Below are positions 47,011 to 59,037 of a stretch of DNA of 64,000 nucleotides, in pieces. The first letter of the stretch is position 1; every line of letters begins with the position of its first letter. A model generated the notes under the pieces. It worked only from the letters and a program-made list of their open reading frames with translations, was not told the DNA's origin and did not search any database. Position numbers and translations under genes: made by a program. Origin of the DNA: Struthio camelus (Eukaryota > Chordata > Aves > Struthioniformes > Struthionidae); the NCBI RefSeq assembly GCF_040807025.1, contig NC_090981.1:3794501-3858500 (forward strand). Reading direction: 5' to 3'.

Positions 47011-50000
47011 TGAAGAAGCTGTGCCTCATGTTGCCTTTTGTGCTCTGCAATAAGTTTTAGATGAAATATAATTTTTTTATTGCTATTTTCTTTTCAGTGT
47101 ATTTTTTTTCTATTTCTCATAGGCTTGTGGCTAGTAGTGCAGTAATACTTGTAGCTAGGCTTCTCAGCTCAATTCTCCTTTTGACTCAAGTCCCTTAAGT
47201 AGGATATCTTTAATAAATTTCTTGGTACCCTCAATTAGTTTCTCCTTGTCTCTAAAATCAGCTTGCAGCATTAATTTTGGTGTAGCAGTAAGCCCAATTA
47301 TCACAAATTGAGGTTTATTTAGTATAGAGAGAAAAATTAAAAGTAAGTAGTATAATTGTATCCAGGCTTCTGAGTACAGGCATGCAGGGTTGAATTGTGT
47401 AATCAGTCCTGAGCTGAGGCAGATTAAGTCTTGTATTAACCAAGTTTACAGGCACCCGAAAGGGGTCTGCTGGAGTCAAGTCCCTTCCTCTTTGCCTGCA
47501 TTTCATTGTGAGGTTACCCACAACCTGTGCCACTAACAAAGTATTTTGATAGCCTCTTTCTTTAAAACATGTCCTGCAGGCTCTGGTTTCTCTTCTGAAT
47601 GATTCTCATATTAAATGACTAGCCTTTGAGTACAATACTATTTTTAATCCATACATAGATGACAATATTTCACATTACCCTGGAGCAAGCTCTTATTTTA
47701 TTTGTTTTCAGTATGGTTTTGTAACTGGCGTGCATGTATTCTTTTAAATCTCTAAATGTGTTTGTGTGTATCAAGAAATTTAATATATTTTATTTATAAA
47801 ATATAAAGTTCCTTGGTCTTTTTTGTTTTTTCTTCCAGTTAATATCCTGTTTTTCAAAGTATTCAACTGAACATAAGCCTGACACTTGCAATGTCATATA
47901 ACGTAGTTAGAAAGTGGCTGGCTCTGTATAAGACCAACCCAAACATCACTGTAAGATTACCTCTCCTTGTGATAGAGCAGGGCCATGTTTGCTGAATGAA
48001 CCACCAGAGCTGGGTTGCTCATGAAAAATGTTTAAATCCAAGTGAAGAGTTAGATTCACTGACTGTGTAATAGCCAAATGTACTTACCTAATTTGACTCA
48101 AGGCCCCTTAGATACCTAGTACTCCATGTGCTACTCCTCCAGCCAGAGCTACTTGAAATTGTGGCTGCATCTTAACTAGTTTTGCTCTTCTCCGGTCCCA
48201 CAACCAGCTAGCCTCACAATGGTTTCTTTCACTCTTAGTGAAAAGCACCTTTTTAAAATGTTTTGTTTGGGGGGTTTGTTACTGTTGTTTTACAGGGCTG
48301 TGAGAACTCTATGGTAAGTTACTTTTAACTTTCTTTTCCTGGTTCACCCTCATGTTGTTTTCAGGATCTTCTTATAGCTCTTTTTAATGGCTCAATAATA
48401 AAAGCAATATAAATGGAGGCCAACATGACCTAGAGGATAAAATGAGGCTGGAAATCCAGAATGGGGCCCCCTTCTCAGTATATCATTTCTCTTTTTTCAG
48501 CTTCATTTTCTCACTGTAACAACAGAGATAATGATACTCAGGCCCTTTGTCAAAAGTACATCCAGCTCCTGAAAGGTGTTTAAAAAAATGCTACACGCAT
48601 GTTTTTGTATGCATATTTGGACTCCTCTTTATTGGTTGATTTTACTTATTGATTTTATTGACAATGGTTTGTACATGTAGTTAATATATTTTGTTTCTTC
48701 AAAGCGTTTTGGTGGCAGCGTTTATCAGTTTGTTGGTGAACTCTTTTGTGAGACAGGTGTTATAAGCACAAACTAAGCTGCTACAGGACAAACATGTAGG
48801 TGGAGAGAGGCTCCCTATGGCTCAGACCACTCATCTTCAGAGACTTGTAACACCTCCCTCTAATTTTTTTGCCAGATTATTTGGTGATTTTGCAGTATAG
48901 ACAAACAGGATGAAGTCCCACTGTGAAACTTCATGTGTAATATCGCTGAGATCAGAGCACAGATCTGAGGAGATGAAAAGTGATTTCAGTCATTGTCCCC
49001 AATTCCCATTTACCTACTCTTTACAGTAGTGTACTGTTACCTTTATGATAACACTGTTTAAAAAATTGTTAAGCCCACCCAACCTGCCTGCACGTTTTTC
49101 TAGAACTGACCCTTCTGTATACGCTGATCGAGATTTTCCTTGGACGAACAGCATTTTTACTGTAGCTTTGACTGAGGCTTACGTTAGTAGGTCAGCAGGA
49201 AGTTTGGTACATCAGGGGTATTCAATGGGTTCCCAAAGGAGCCTGTGAAATGGTTTGTGCACAGGTCTTTGATAATGCTTCTGGGAGACCAGATCAGACT
49301 AGGTTTAAACAGGATTAGGTTACAGTAGATTTTCCTTAGTTGTATTTTAAGTATCATGAGATTTATGAGGGGAAGGTAGCTTTATGACCCTGGAAAAATC
49401 TTGATCCCTGTCAATTAGGTTACAGCCTTCGGTGTTAGAGGAAGACTGAGGTGGTTCCTTTGATTGGTATATCGGACTCATCTAACAGACAATATCCATA
49501 CTGATTTGTGTATTTTTGCTAGCAGCCCACCTTTCAACTGACTACATTGCTCACAGACAACAAGCCAGATAAACCTGCCTAGAGTCTGCAGTTCTTCAGC
49601 TCTAGTCTCATGCATATCTGGTAACAAAGAGGTGACTTGGGCCATCACGCGTGGATGTCACCCTACCCAGAGAAAACTTCGGTTTTCAGGTGCATAGTGA
49701 AGCAGGCACATCTGTGGCAGGCTAAGGTTAACCTGATACACATGCTAAATGTAGGGCTTCCTCCTTCCTGTGTCCCTGGGTGCTTGCTCCCTCCTCTTCC
49801 TTTACCAGAGCCCCTGTGCTTTGCTGACTGACACTGAACCATTTCTGCAAACCAACCAAAAACTTGGGTGTTTTTCTGCCAGTTTAGTCACCACAACAGC
49901 TCAAGGAGAGTTCAGTGAGCACTGGAGTTTGTGCAGGGAGGAGGCAGGGGCAGCTGGAGAGGTGAGACCCCCAGTGCAGACGAGCACCAACTGCTGTGCA

Positions 50001-51804
50001 ATTGCACATTTGGTTTCTGTGCTGCTATGAACTGGCTGGTAGCTTCAAGCATGCAGCAGCAATGCAAAGGTTGGCATTTTCTGTCATGGTTTTTAGGTTT
50101 ACTAGCTGAAGCCTGAGCCCCCCAACCTGCAGGCTCGTGAGAAGGGCATACAAGGGTTTAAACTTGATTTATGTTGGGGTTTTAGCTTACATTAGTAACT
50201 CACTCACACGTAGGCACTTGGCAAAAAATAAATGATCAACAGTGGGAATAGGCATGAGATGATCCGACTCCTCTGCAAGATTTTCTAAGCTAGAGATTTT
50301 GGAAATTGTTAGGAAATGGCCTGGAGGTACATGTTAATTAACTCAGCTTTAGGCACTTAATGTAAGCAAAGGCTGTTGTGTTTAACAGTTTGTCATTTGG
50401 AGGAGGTGAATCACAGGTCAGCACAGAGTCATTTCTCAGTGCAGACCAACCTTCAGTAAAGAGACATTTCACTCTCACATGCAAATTCCTGCTGGAGACC
50501 GAAGGTTAGACTGGTGAATAATAACATTAGCACTTTTACAGCCCTGCTCCTTTTTATTTCACAGAGCCCTTCATGTGTGTGGGTAAGCGTGGCTGTCCCT
50601 GCTGAAGGGAGGTGTGGACGAAGCCCAGAAAGGGTAAGCGAGAACACAGTTTGCAGCTGAGCTGTGTTACGCGGCTGCTGCCCCAGCTGCTTCTCTCTCA
50701 CCCTAGTTTTGCACCCCCTCCATCCCAAGGTGTGCAATTGCTCCCTGATGGGGTTCTGTCCAAATGATCTGAGTTAAAAAGCTGTATTTTAAAGAGCATT
50801 AAACTAGATCATGCACAGCGCGGGTGAGGGAGAGGCCACCCACGCAGTCATGCTGCCAGGGGCATGGACATGAGCAACCAGGATGCCCTGATGGCAGATT
50901 GAAGTGATCCTGCAGCAAGGACAGCACATGCTGTGTCCTAAATTGTCCCTGATTGCATGACGTGGCCATGACAGCAGCAGGACCTGGACCCCGCTCTGGC
51001 TCCTGTGCTGATATGGCAGCACTGAACTTGGCCTCGCTCCCAGGTGTCAAAGTCTAGCCGAGGGCCTCCAAGGGGTTTTTAAAAGCTTCATCTGCCAGAA
51101 CTGCCCAGAAATCGCTGTCCTCTCCAAAGATGCCTCTGCCATGTCCTCACTTCCCTCTGAGTGACCCCCAGCTCGGTTCCCCACCGAGGTAGGGAGGGGT
51201 ATGGGGGAAGCTCAACATCCCTTCACTCTGCTGCTGAGTGTGACTGAGCCCCACGTCTGACCCCATGTGCTTGAGGGCAAATGCAGGCGAAGCCCAGAGG
51301 CAGCTGCTCCTATTTTTAGCTTGTGGTGAACACTGCTCTGAAATATCTGTGTACTCCTGTGTGTTTTTACAGAGGCTAAAATTCACCCCCCACCACCATG
51401 CTTTGTCCTCAACTTGCCCATTAAAAAGCTTCAATTGCTGGCATTTCAGCTTGGGAAACTGCTGTGTCACATCCACACCAAGCAATAAAAACAGCAATAT
51501 GCAGGAATTCCCTTACTCGTGGAATTGTTACATTTCTGTTCCCAAATATCCACCTCCAACCCCAGAAACATCCTTACTCCACAACGTGTCACCTCTGTGG
51601 CTGCTTCCTGCAAACCCATTTCTGATTTACTTACAGTGATTCACATGATATGAAAAACTGCTGAGGGGGTTATTTTTTAACTAACCAAAGTAGGAGATTA
51701 TGCTAAGAACATATCTTTGCAGAGCTTATTAGTACTGGGAAAAGAAAGTTAATATATGCACAAACAGCTTCTATGTATAAGTAGTATGCTATTTTGGGCT
51801 AGAA
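47011..51804. other. Intergenic DNA, no gene seen
   Basis: About 4.8 kb without a recognised gene or repeat family. The part from about 49600 to 51500 is richer in G and C and holds overlapping frames up to 124 codons on both strands, with no domain. Unrecognised old repeats or a non-coding exon are possible. Confidence 0.5.
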
Positions 51805-53376
51805 ATCACAGAATCACAGAATCGTTTAGGTTGGAAGGGACCTCTGGAGATCATCTAGTCCAACCTCCCTGCTCAAGCAGGGTCACCTAGAGCACATTGC
51901 CCAGGATCACATCCAGACGGGTTTTGAATATCTCCAGGGAAGGAGACTCCACCACCTCTCTGGGCAACCTGTTCCAATGCTCTGTCACCCTCACAGTGAA
52001 GAAGTTTTTCCTCAGGTTCAGATGGACCTTCCTGTGGTTCAGTTTCTGCCCATTGCCTCTTGTCCTGTTGCTGGGCACCACGGAGAAGAGGCTGGCCTCA
52101 TCCTCTTGACACTCCCCCTTCAGATACTTGTACATGTTGATGAGATCCCCTCTCAATCTTCTCTTCTCCAGGCTGAACAGGCCCAGCTCTTGCAATCTTT
52201 CTTCATAGGAGAGATGCTCCAGCCCTCTAATCATCTTGGTAGCCCTCCGCTGGACTCTCTCCAGGAGTGCCATGTCTCTCTTGTACTGGGGAGCCCAGCA
52301 CTGGACACAGGACTCCAGGTGGGGCCTCCCCAGGGCTGAGTAGAGGGGCAGGATCACCTCCCTCCACCTGCTGGCAACACTCTGCCTCATGCAGCCCAGG
52401 ATACCCTTGGCCTTTTTGGCTCCAAGGGCACACTGCTGGCTCATGGTCAACTTGTTGTCCACCAGGACTCCCAGGTCCTTCTCTGCAGAGCTGCTCTCCA
52501 GCAGGTCAGCCCCCAGCCTGTCCTGGTGCATGGGATTATTCCTGCCTAGGTGCAGGACCTTGCACTTGCCTTTGTGGAACTTCAGGAGGTTCCTCTCCGC
52601 CCAGCTCTCCAGCCTGTCCAGGTCCCTCTGAATGGCAGCACAGCCCTCTGGTGTCTCAGCCTCTCCCCCCAGTTCAGTATCATCAGCAAACTTGCTGAGG
52701 GTGCACTCTGTCCCTTCCTCCAGGTCACTGAGGAATACATTGAACAAGACTGGACCCAGGACTGACCCCTGGGGGACGCCGCTAGCCACAGGCCTCCAAC
52801 TAGACTCTGCACCACTGACCACAACCCTCTGAGCTCTGCCATCCAGCCAGGTCTCAATCCACCTCACTGTCCACTCCTCCAACCCACACTTCCTGAGCTT
52901 GCCTAGGAGGAGGTGATGGGAGACAGTGTCAAAAGCCTTGCTGAAGTCCAGGGAGACATCATCCACTGCTCTGCCCTCATCTACCCAGCCAGTCATTCCA
53001 TCATGGAAGGCTATCAGATTGGTCAAGCATGATTTCCCTTTGGTGAATCCATGCTGACTACTCCTGATCACCTTTTTGTCCTCCAGATGCTTAGTGATGA
53101 CCTCCAGGAGGAGCTGTTCCATCACCTTCCCAGGGATGGAGGTGAGGCTGACAGGCCTGTAGTTCCCTGGCTCCTCCTTCTCACCCTTTTTGAAGGCTGG
53201 AGTGACATTGGCTTTCTTCCAGTCCTCAGGCACCTCTCCAATTCTCCAGGACCTTTCCAAGATGATGGAGAGTGGCCTAGCGATAACATCCACCAGCTCC
53301 CTCAGCACTCGTGGGTGCATCCCATCGGGGCCCATGGATTTATGGATGTCAAGTTTGGACAAAAGATCTCTAACCT
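51805..53376 (-). mobile_element. CR1 LINE copy 4, 5'-truncated
   Basis: A minus-strand CR1 of about 1.57 kb. Its 3' end at the low-coordinate side shows two ATTCTGTG octamers (plus-strand CACAGAAT at 51807-51822). It is truncated at about 53376, just upstream of the [14 protein letters not shown] block of ORF2. It groups with copy 6: both have [20 protein letters not shown] near the C-terminus. Confidence 0.93.
51887..53376 (-). pseudogene. CR1 reverse transcriptase remnant, frame still open
   Basis: About 497 codons remain open from the truncation point to the stop at 51887-51889. All reverse-transcriptase blocks are present: [54 protein letters not shown] and [10 protein letters not shown]. 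The Arg codon lost to TGA in copies 1 and 2 is intact. An upstream ATG at 53408-53410 is in flanking DNA and in frame by chance. It has no endonuclease and no promoter, so it is dead on arrival although the reading frame is undamaged. Confidence 0.88.
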
Positions 53377-53696
53377 GAAATAGAGGACTATTTTTAAAAA
53401 GAGCTGACACAAGAATATCATTATTGACTGTAAATCCTAAGCAGTCAGGGTAACTTCCACTCTTTTTCTGCTAACTATGGGGCATGTTTCACTATCATAA
53501 CTAAAGTTGCAGACTTCTGTTTATCTTTTTGAGTAAAATACAATTGTTTTTAAGTGCAATACAGACAAAAGGGTCGTATGAAATCACTGTGTTTTCCCAA
53601 ACTTTAAGAGTCTTGTAGACACTGGAGCAATGCCTCTGCTATGTGAGCACATCTTCTTTCACTTGTGGCTCAGTTCTAGATGAAATGTTCTAGATC
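53377..53696. other. Spacer between CR1 copies 4 and 5
   Basis: About 320 bp of AT-rich DNA separate the 5' ends of two CR1 copies in opposite orientation. No motif seen. Confidence 0.6.
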
Positions 53697-54076
53697 TGCC
53701 AAGGCTTGTCCATGCATGAGACTACTACCCTCTGCTGCTCTTCCATGTGGGCACTAATGACATGAAAGGCAAACTGGAAACCATCAAACAGGACTTCAGA
53801 GCTCTGGGGATGGTGGTCAAGGGTCTAGGAGCCCAGGTCGTTTTCTCCTCAATCTTGCCTGTGAGGGGGAAGGATGAGAGGAGGAGTAGACGAGTTTTCC
53901 AAGTTAACAGCTGGCTGCGCCGCTGGTGTTGGCAACAGGGCTTTGGTTTCTATGACCATGGGACCCTGTTTGAAGATCAACAGCTGATGGGGAGCGATGG
54001 GATCCACCTCACCAAGCGGGGCACGCATGTCTTTGCCAGCAGGTTGGCCAGCCTGGTAAGGAGGGCTTTAAACTAG
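53697..54076 (+). pseudogene. CR1 ORF1 C-terminal remnant (esterase)
   Basis: An open frame with GTND (in MGTNDMKGKLETIKQDF) and DGIHLTKRGTHVFASRLASL, two of the three catalytic blocks of the SGNH esterase. The GDS block with the nucleophile Ser was lost by 5' truncation. It stops at TAG 54074-54076, 5 nt before the ORF2 ATG at 54082. Confidence 0.85.
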
Positions 54077-54081
54077 GCAAG

Positions 54082-57001
54082 ATGGGGGAAGAGGAGTGTT
54101 ATAGAGACAGGGTAGTCAGTAAAACACCACTCAAGTCAGGATGCCTCCAGCAGGTGCATGCAGCCAGGGGAGTGTGTATGGGACATGGCTATGGAGGATC
54201 CTCTTCCACCTCTCCTGAGAAACCTGCATGCTCGATTGGCTCTCTGAAGTGCCTGTACACCAATGCACGCAGCATGGGGAATAAGCAGGAAGAGTTAAGA
54301 GATCTGTGTGTGGTCGCAGGGCCATGATCTCATTGCAGTTACAGAGACATGGTGGGATAGCTCACATGACTGGAATGCTGCCATGGATGGCTATGAGCTT
54401 TTTAGGAAGGCCAGGCCAGGAAGGGGAGGTGGTGGAGTTGCTCTTTATGTGAGGGAGCAACTGGAATGTGTGGAGCTCTGCCTGGGGGTGGATGAAGAGC
54501 AAGTTGAGAGCCTATGGGTAAGGATTAAAGGGCAGGCTAACCTGGGTGACACTGTTGTGGGTGTTTGCTACAGGCCCCCTGATCAGGAAGAAGTAGTCGA
54601 TGAGGCCTTCTACCGACAGCTGGAAGTAGCCTCATGGTCACAGACCCTTATTCTCATGGGGAACTTCAACCACCCTGACATCTGCTGGGAAGAGAGCACA
54701 GCTAGACACAAACAGTCAAAGAGGTTCTTGCAAAGCATTGATGATAATTTCTTGACCCAGGTGGTGGATACACCAACGAGGAGAGGTGTGCTGCTGGACT
54801 TTGTGCTAACAGACAAGGAAGGGCTGGTTGGAGAGGTGAAGGTTGGGGGCAGCCTTGGCTGCAGTGACCATGAGATGGTGGCGTTCAGGATCCTGGGAGG
54901 AGGGAGCAGGGCAATAAGTAGGATCACAACCCTGGACTTGAGGAGAGCAGACTTGGGCCTCTTCAGGGACCTTCTTGGAAGAATCCCATTGGACCAGGCC
55001 CTAGAAGGAAGAGGGGTCCAGGAGAGCTGGTTAATATTCAAGCATCACTTCCTCCAGGCTCAAGAGCAGTGCATCCCTCTGAGTAAGAAGGCCAGCAAAG
55101 TGGGCAGGAGACCTGCATGGATGAGCAAGGAACTCCTGGCAAAACTCCAGCAGAAGAAGGAAGTCTACAGAATGTGGAAGCAGGGACAGGCCCCTTTGGG
55201 AGGAATACAGGGACGTTGTCAGAGTATGCAGGGATGTGACAAGGAAGGCCAAGACCCATTTGGAATTAAATCTGGCAAGGGATGTCAAGGACAACAAGAA
55301 GGGCTTCTTCAAATACATCAGTAGCACAAGGAAGACTAGGGAAAACGTGGGCCCGCTGCTGAATGGGGCGGGTGCCCTGATAACAAAGGATACAGAGAAG
55401 GCAGAGTTATTGAATGCCTTCTTTGCTTCAGTCTTCACTGCTAAGGCCAGCCCTCAAGAATTCCAGACCCTGGGGACAAGAGAGGAAGACTCTCCCTTGG
55501 TTGAGGAGGATCGGGTGAGAGATCTTTTGTCCAAACTTGACATCCATAAATCCATGGGCCCCGATGGGATGCACCCACGAGTGCTGAGGGAGCTGGCGGA
55601 TGTTATTGCATGGCCACTCTCCATCATCTTGGAAAGGTCCTGGAGAACAGGAGAGGTGCCTGAGGGCTGGAAGAAAGCCAAGGTCACTCCAGCCTTCAAA
55701 AAGGGTGAGAAGGAGGAGCCAGGGAACTACAGGCCTGTCAGCCTCACCTCCATCCCTGGGAAGGTGATGGAACAGCTCATCCTGGAGGTCCTCACTAAGC
55801 ATGTGGAGGACAGGAAAGTGATCAGGAGTAGTCAGCATGGATTCACCAAGGGGAAATCATGCTTGACCAACCTGATAGCCTTCCATGATGGAATGACTGG
55901 CTGGGTAGGTGAGGGCAGAGCAGTGGATGTTGTCTCCCTGGACTTCAGCAAGGCTTTTGACACTGTCTCCCATCACATCCTCCTAGGCAAGCTCAGGAAG
56001 TGTGGGTTGGAGGAGTGGACAGTGAGGTGGATTGAGACCTGGCTGGATGGCAGAGCTCAGAGGGTTGTGGTCAGTGGCGCAGAGTCTAGTTGGAGGCCTG
56101 TGGCTAGCGGTGTCCCCCCAGGGGTCAGTCCTGGGTCCAGTCTTGTTCAATGTATTCCTCAGTGACCTTGAGGAAGGGACAGAGTGCCCCCTCAGCAAGT
56201 TTGTTGATGATACTAAACTGGGGGGAGAGGCTGAGACACCAGAGGGCTGTGCTGCCATTCAGAGGGACCTGGACAGGCTGGAGAGCTGGGTGGAGAGGAA
56301 CCTCCTGAAGTTCAACCAAGGCAAGTGCAGGGTCCTGCACCTGGGGAGGAATAATCCCATGCACCAGTACAGGCTGGGGGCTGACCTGCTGGAGAGCAGC
56401 TCTGCAGAGAAGGGCCTGGGAGTCCTGGTGGACAACAAGTTGACCATGAGGCAGCAGTGTGCCCTTGGGGCCAGGAAGGCCAAGGGTATCCTGGGCTGCA
56501 TGAGGCAGAGTGTTGCCAGCAGGTGGAGGGAGGTGATCCTGCCCCTCTACTCAGCCATGGGGAGGCCCCACCTGGAGTCCTGTGTCCAGTGCTGGGCTCC
56601 CCAGTACAAGAGAGACATGGCACTCCTGGAGAGTCCAGCGGAGGGCTACTGAGATGATTAGAGGGCTGGGGCATCTCTCCTATGAAGAAAGACTGCAAGA
56701 GCTGGGCCTGTTCAGCCTGGAGAAGAGAAGACTGCGGGGGGATCTCATCAATGTGTACAAGTATCTGAAGGGAGGGTGTCAAGAGGCTGGGGCCAGACTC
56801 TTCTCCGTGGTGCCCAGCAACAGGACAAGAGGCAACGGGTGCAAACTGAAACGCAGGAAGGTCCGTCTGAACATGAGGAGAAACTTCTTTCCTGTGAGGG
56901 TGACAGAGCACTGGCACAGGTTGCCCAGAGAGGTAGTGGAGTCTCCTTCCCTGGAGACATTCAAAACCCGTCTGGACATGATTCTGGGCAATGTGCTCTA
57001 G
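54082..57001 (+). pseudogene. CR1 ORF2 pseudogene (endonuclease plus reverse transcriptase)
   Basis: Begins at ATG 54082 and ends at TAG 56999-57001. The endonuclease blocks are [36 protein letters not shown] (Asn where copy 2 has the catalytic-block Asp, GDLNHPD) and [10 protein letters not shown]. The reverse-transcriptase blocks follow, with [10 protein letters not shown] in place of KFADD. Breaks: the extra G near 54318-54320 shared with copy 2, one extra base near 55195, one extra C near 56115 and a 2-nt deletion near 56632. The FVDD change and the GN change would probably hurt both enzyme activities, which fits neutral decay after insertion. Confidence 0.88.
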
Positions 57002-57065
57002 GTGACCCTGCTTGAGCAGGGAGGTTGGACTAGATGATCTCCAGAGGTCCCTTCCAACCTAAACG

Positions 57066-57097
57066 ATTCTGTGATTCTGTGATTCTGTGATTCTGTG
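57066..57097 (+). repeat. Four ATTCTGTG octamers at the CR1 3' end
   Basis: Perfect 8-bp tandem repeat, four units, at the 3' terminus of copy 5. Such octamers are characteristic of CR1 3' ends and serve reverse transcription priming. Confidence 0.9.
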
Positions 57098-57098
57098 A

Positions 57099-59030
57099 AA
57101 GTTGAGTCTGAAAATCCCTTCCTTTTGCTCTCCCACTTGAGTTGTCCGAGTGCTGCATCAAGAACTGAATCGTTTTTCTTTTTTTCCCCAAGATCAAATG
57201 TGTGATGCTTTTGCTTTTCTAAAACCTTTCCTGTAGGCTGGATTGCAGCCAGAAGTGTGGCATAAAGCTTTTTTTTGTTTGTTTGTTTCTCCAACTTCAG
57301 GGAAAGAGCCCTTTTCACTCTGCAGAGGTAGAAACAAAACCAGTTGGGATGCTAGAGTCAGCTTAAAATAACTAGGGGGCATGCGAGCCTGAGCCATGGG
57401 GCCGTGACCATTTCCCTGCCGGGGCTGAGCCTCCTCTGGCCATCACCAGCCTCTCCCCAGTGACTCAGTGGCTGAATAAACTCATTTAATAGCTTTCCTC
57501 CCACCCTCCCCGTATTTACAAATAAGTTCAATAGGAGGAAATTGCCTTTACAAGGAAATTCAAATTAAAAAATTATATATATAACAGGTGATTTAAGATT
57601 TCCCTTTCCCAAGGCTACAGGCTAAGGACAAAGCTGCTTCGCTTGTTTATTTTAAAAAACCCTCAGGAACATCAGCTCTTCACTGAGCAAAGTTTCAAGG
57701 CTGAGCAAACATTTCGGGCAAGTGTATTTATTTTATCTGAGTCGACAGTGCAAAGCTCCAGCATCACAAAGCCTGAACGCCTTGACTGTATCCTACTACA
57801 TACCAGCGTGCAGAGTGGCCTCTTGTAGCCCAAAAGGGTATCTCAAGGATGGCATTATTTGAGGAACCCAAAGCATGTGGCTGGGTGCAGCCGTATCACT
57901 CCCCAACTCAGCTCCGCAGCCAAAAGGGGATCCTGTAAATGACTGAACCAGCTGCGGGACAGCTGGACAAAACTACCTGAGCAGGAGGTGCACCAGCACG
58001 AGCGGTTTCACACTCGTCTGCTCACCAGAAAGACCAGAAGGTTTTTTTTAAACACTTTTTTATTTTTATTTTGAAATTGTTCTATTTCTTTTAAAAGTGA
58101 GGAAGGCAGTATTTCTGTAATATGCTGTTGTCCTTTATAGGGCACCCGACTGAATTTTACCCAAGTCTGAGCTGATACATGAGATTTTTAAATCAAAGAT
58201 TTTCCCATCTGCCCAGGCAATCTGCCAGGGGAACAAGACAAGAAAAGATGGGAAAGTGCAAGGGAAATTATTTCTTGGGGGGGGGCATTTCTTTTTACTG
58301 TCCTATGATTTTGTAGAAGTTTGCAACCTGCAATTATATGTCATGTTAAAGTGATCTGACATGTGAGCAACCATAAATAACAACATTCATTCTATTTTTA
58401 TGATGATAAGAGAAACTGTTAAAATAGGAGTCTCAAAGTCCAAGGTACAGATATTTTAATCACTGATGTCATATTTTACCGTTACTTCAGTATTGAAAAG
58501 GGGCACTGATTCACTAAACGTGACAACCCTCTGCCTGGGAAATGGACCAGGGAAAGGCAGAGGGGAGGGTGGGAGCTGTTTATCCTGGAGAGACACACCA
58601 CACAAATCATGTGTGTACCCAATTTTGCCTGATTATTAGTATGCATTTGTGTGGGCAGTTGAGGAATCTGCTTGTTAAATACCTCTTGGAAATCCATTAG
58701 CTCAGCCCCTATCTTTTGGAGTTAAACAAGCAGAGATTTAGCAAACAGAAGCCCCCCAAGCAATTATTGGGGCGATATTGGCCATCAGGCTGCAGCACCT
58801 TTTGCTGAACAGATGAGAGTCCCCTTCATAAACACCTTCCCATGCTGTTGAGGCTGAAAGCAGCCAAATTTTGCAGCAAATTACAGCTGCAGAAAGCTTT
58901 GGCCAGGAACTATTTAACAATGAATAATATTGATGTGCATCATGATAGCTTTGAGGATAGCAGGCCATGATATCATCATCTGCAAACACATGGCCAAAGA
59001 AGGCCAAAGACAGTGAATGGTTATGTTTGA
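57099..59030. other. Spacer between CR1 copies 5 and 6
   Basis: About 1.9 kb with no gene or recognised repeat. It includes short AT-rich and G-rich tracts (G9 near 58277-58285). Frames of 60-107 codons are scattered on both strands without domains. Confidence 0.5.
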
Positions 59031-59037
59031 ACATTGA

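Larger units (their letters stand above)
53697..57098 (+). mobile_element. CR1 LINE copy 5, truncated within ORF1
   Basis: A plus-strand CR1 of 3.4 kb. Similarity to copy 2 begins at CTGCCAAGGCTTGTC (about 53697), inside the ORF1 esterase domain. It ends with four perfect ATTCTGTG octamers (57066-57097), the longest octamer array here. Its 5' part is almost identical to copy 2, a middle block (about 54670-54762) and the stretch to about 56730 resemble copy 6, and the last part resembles copies 1 to 3. Confidence 0.93.
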
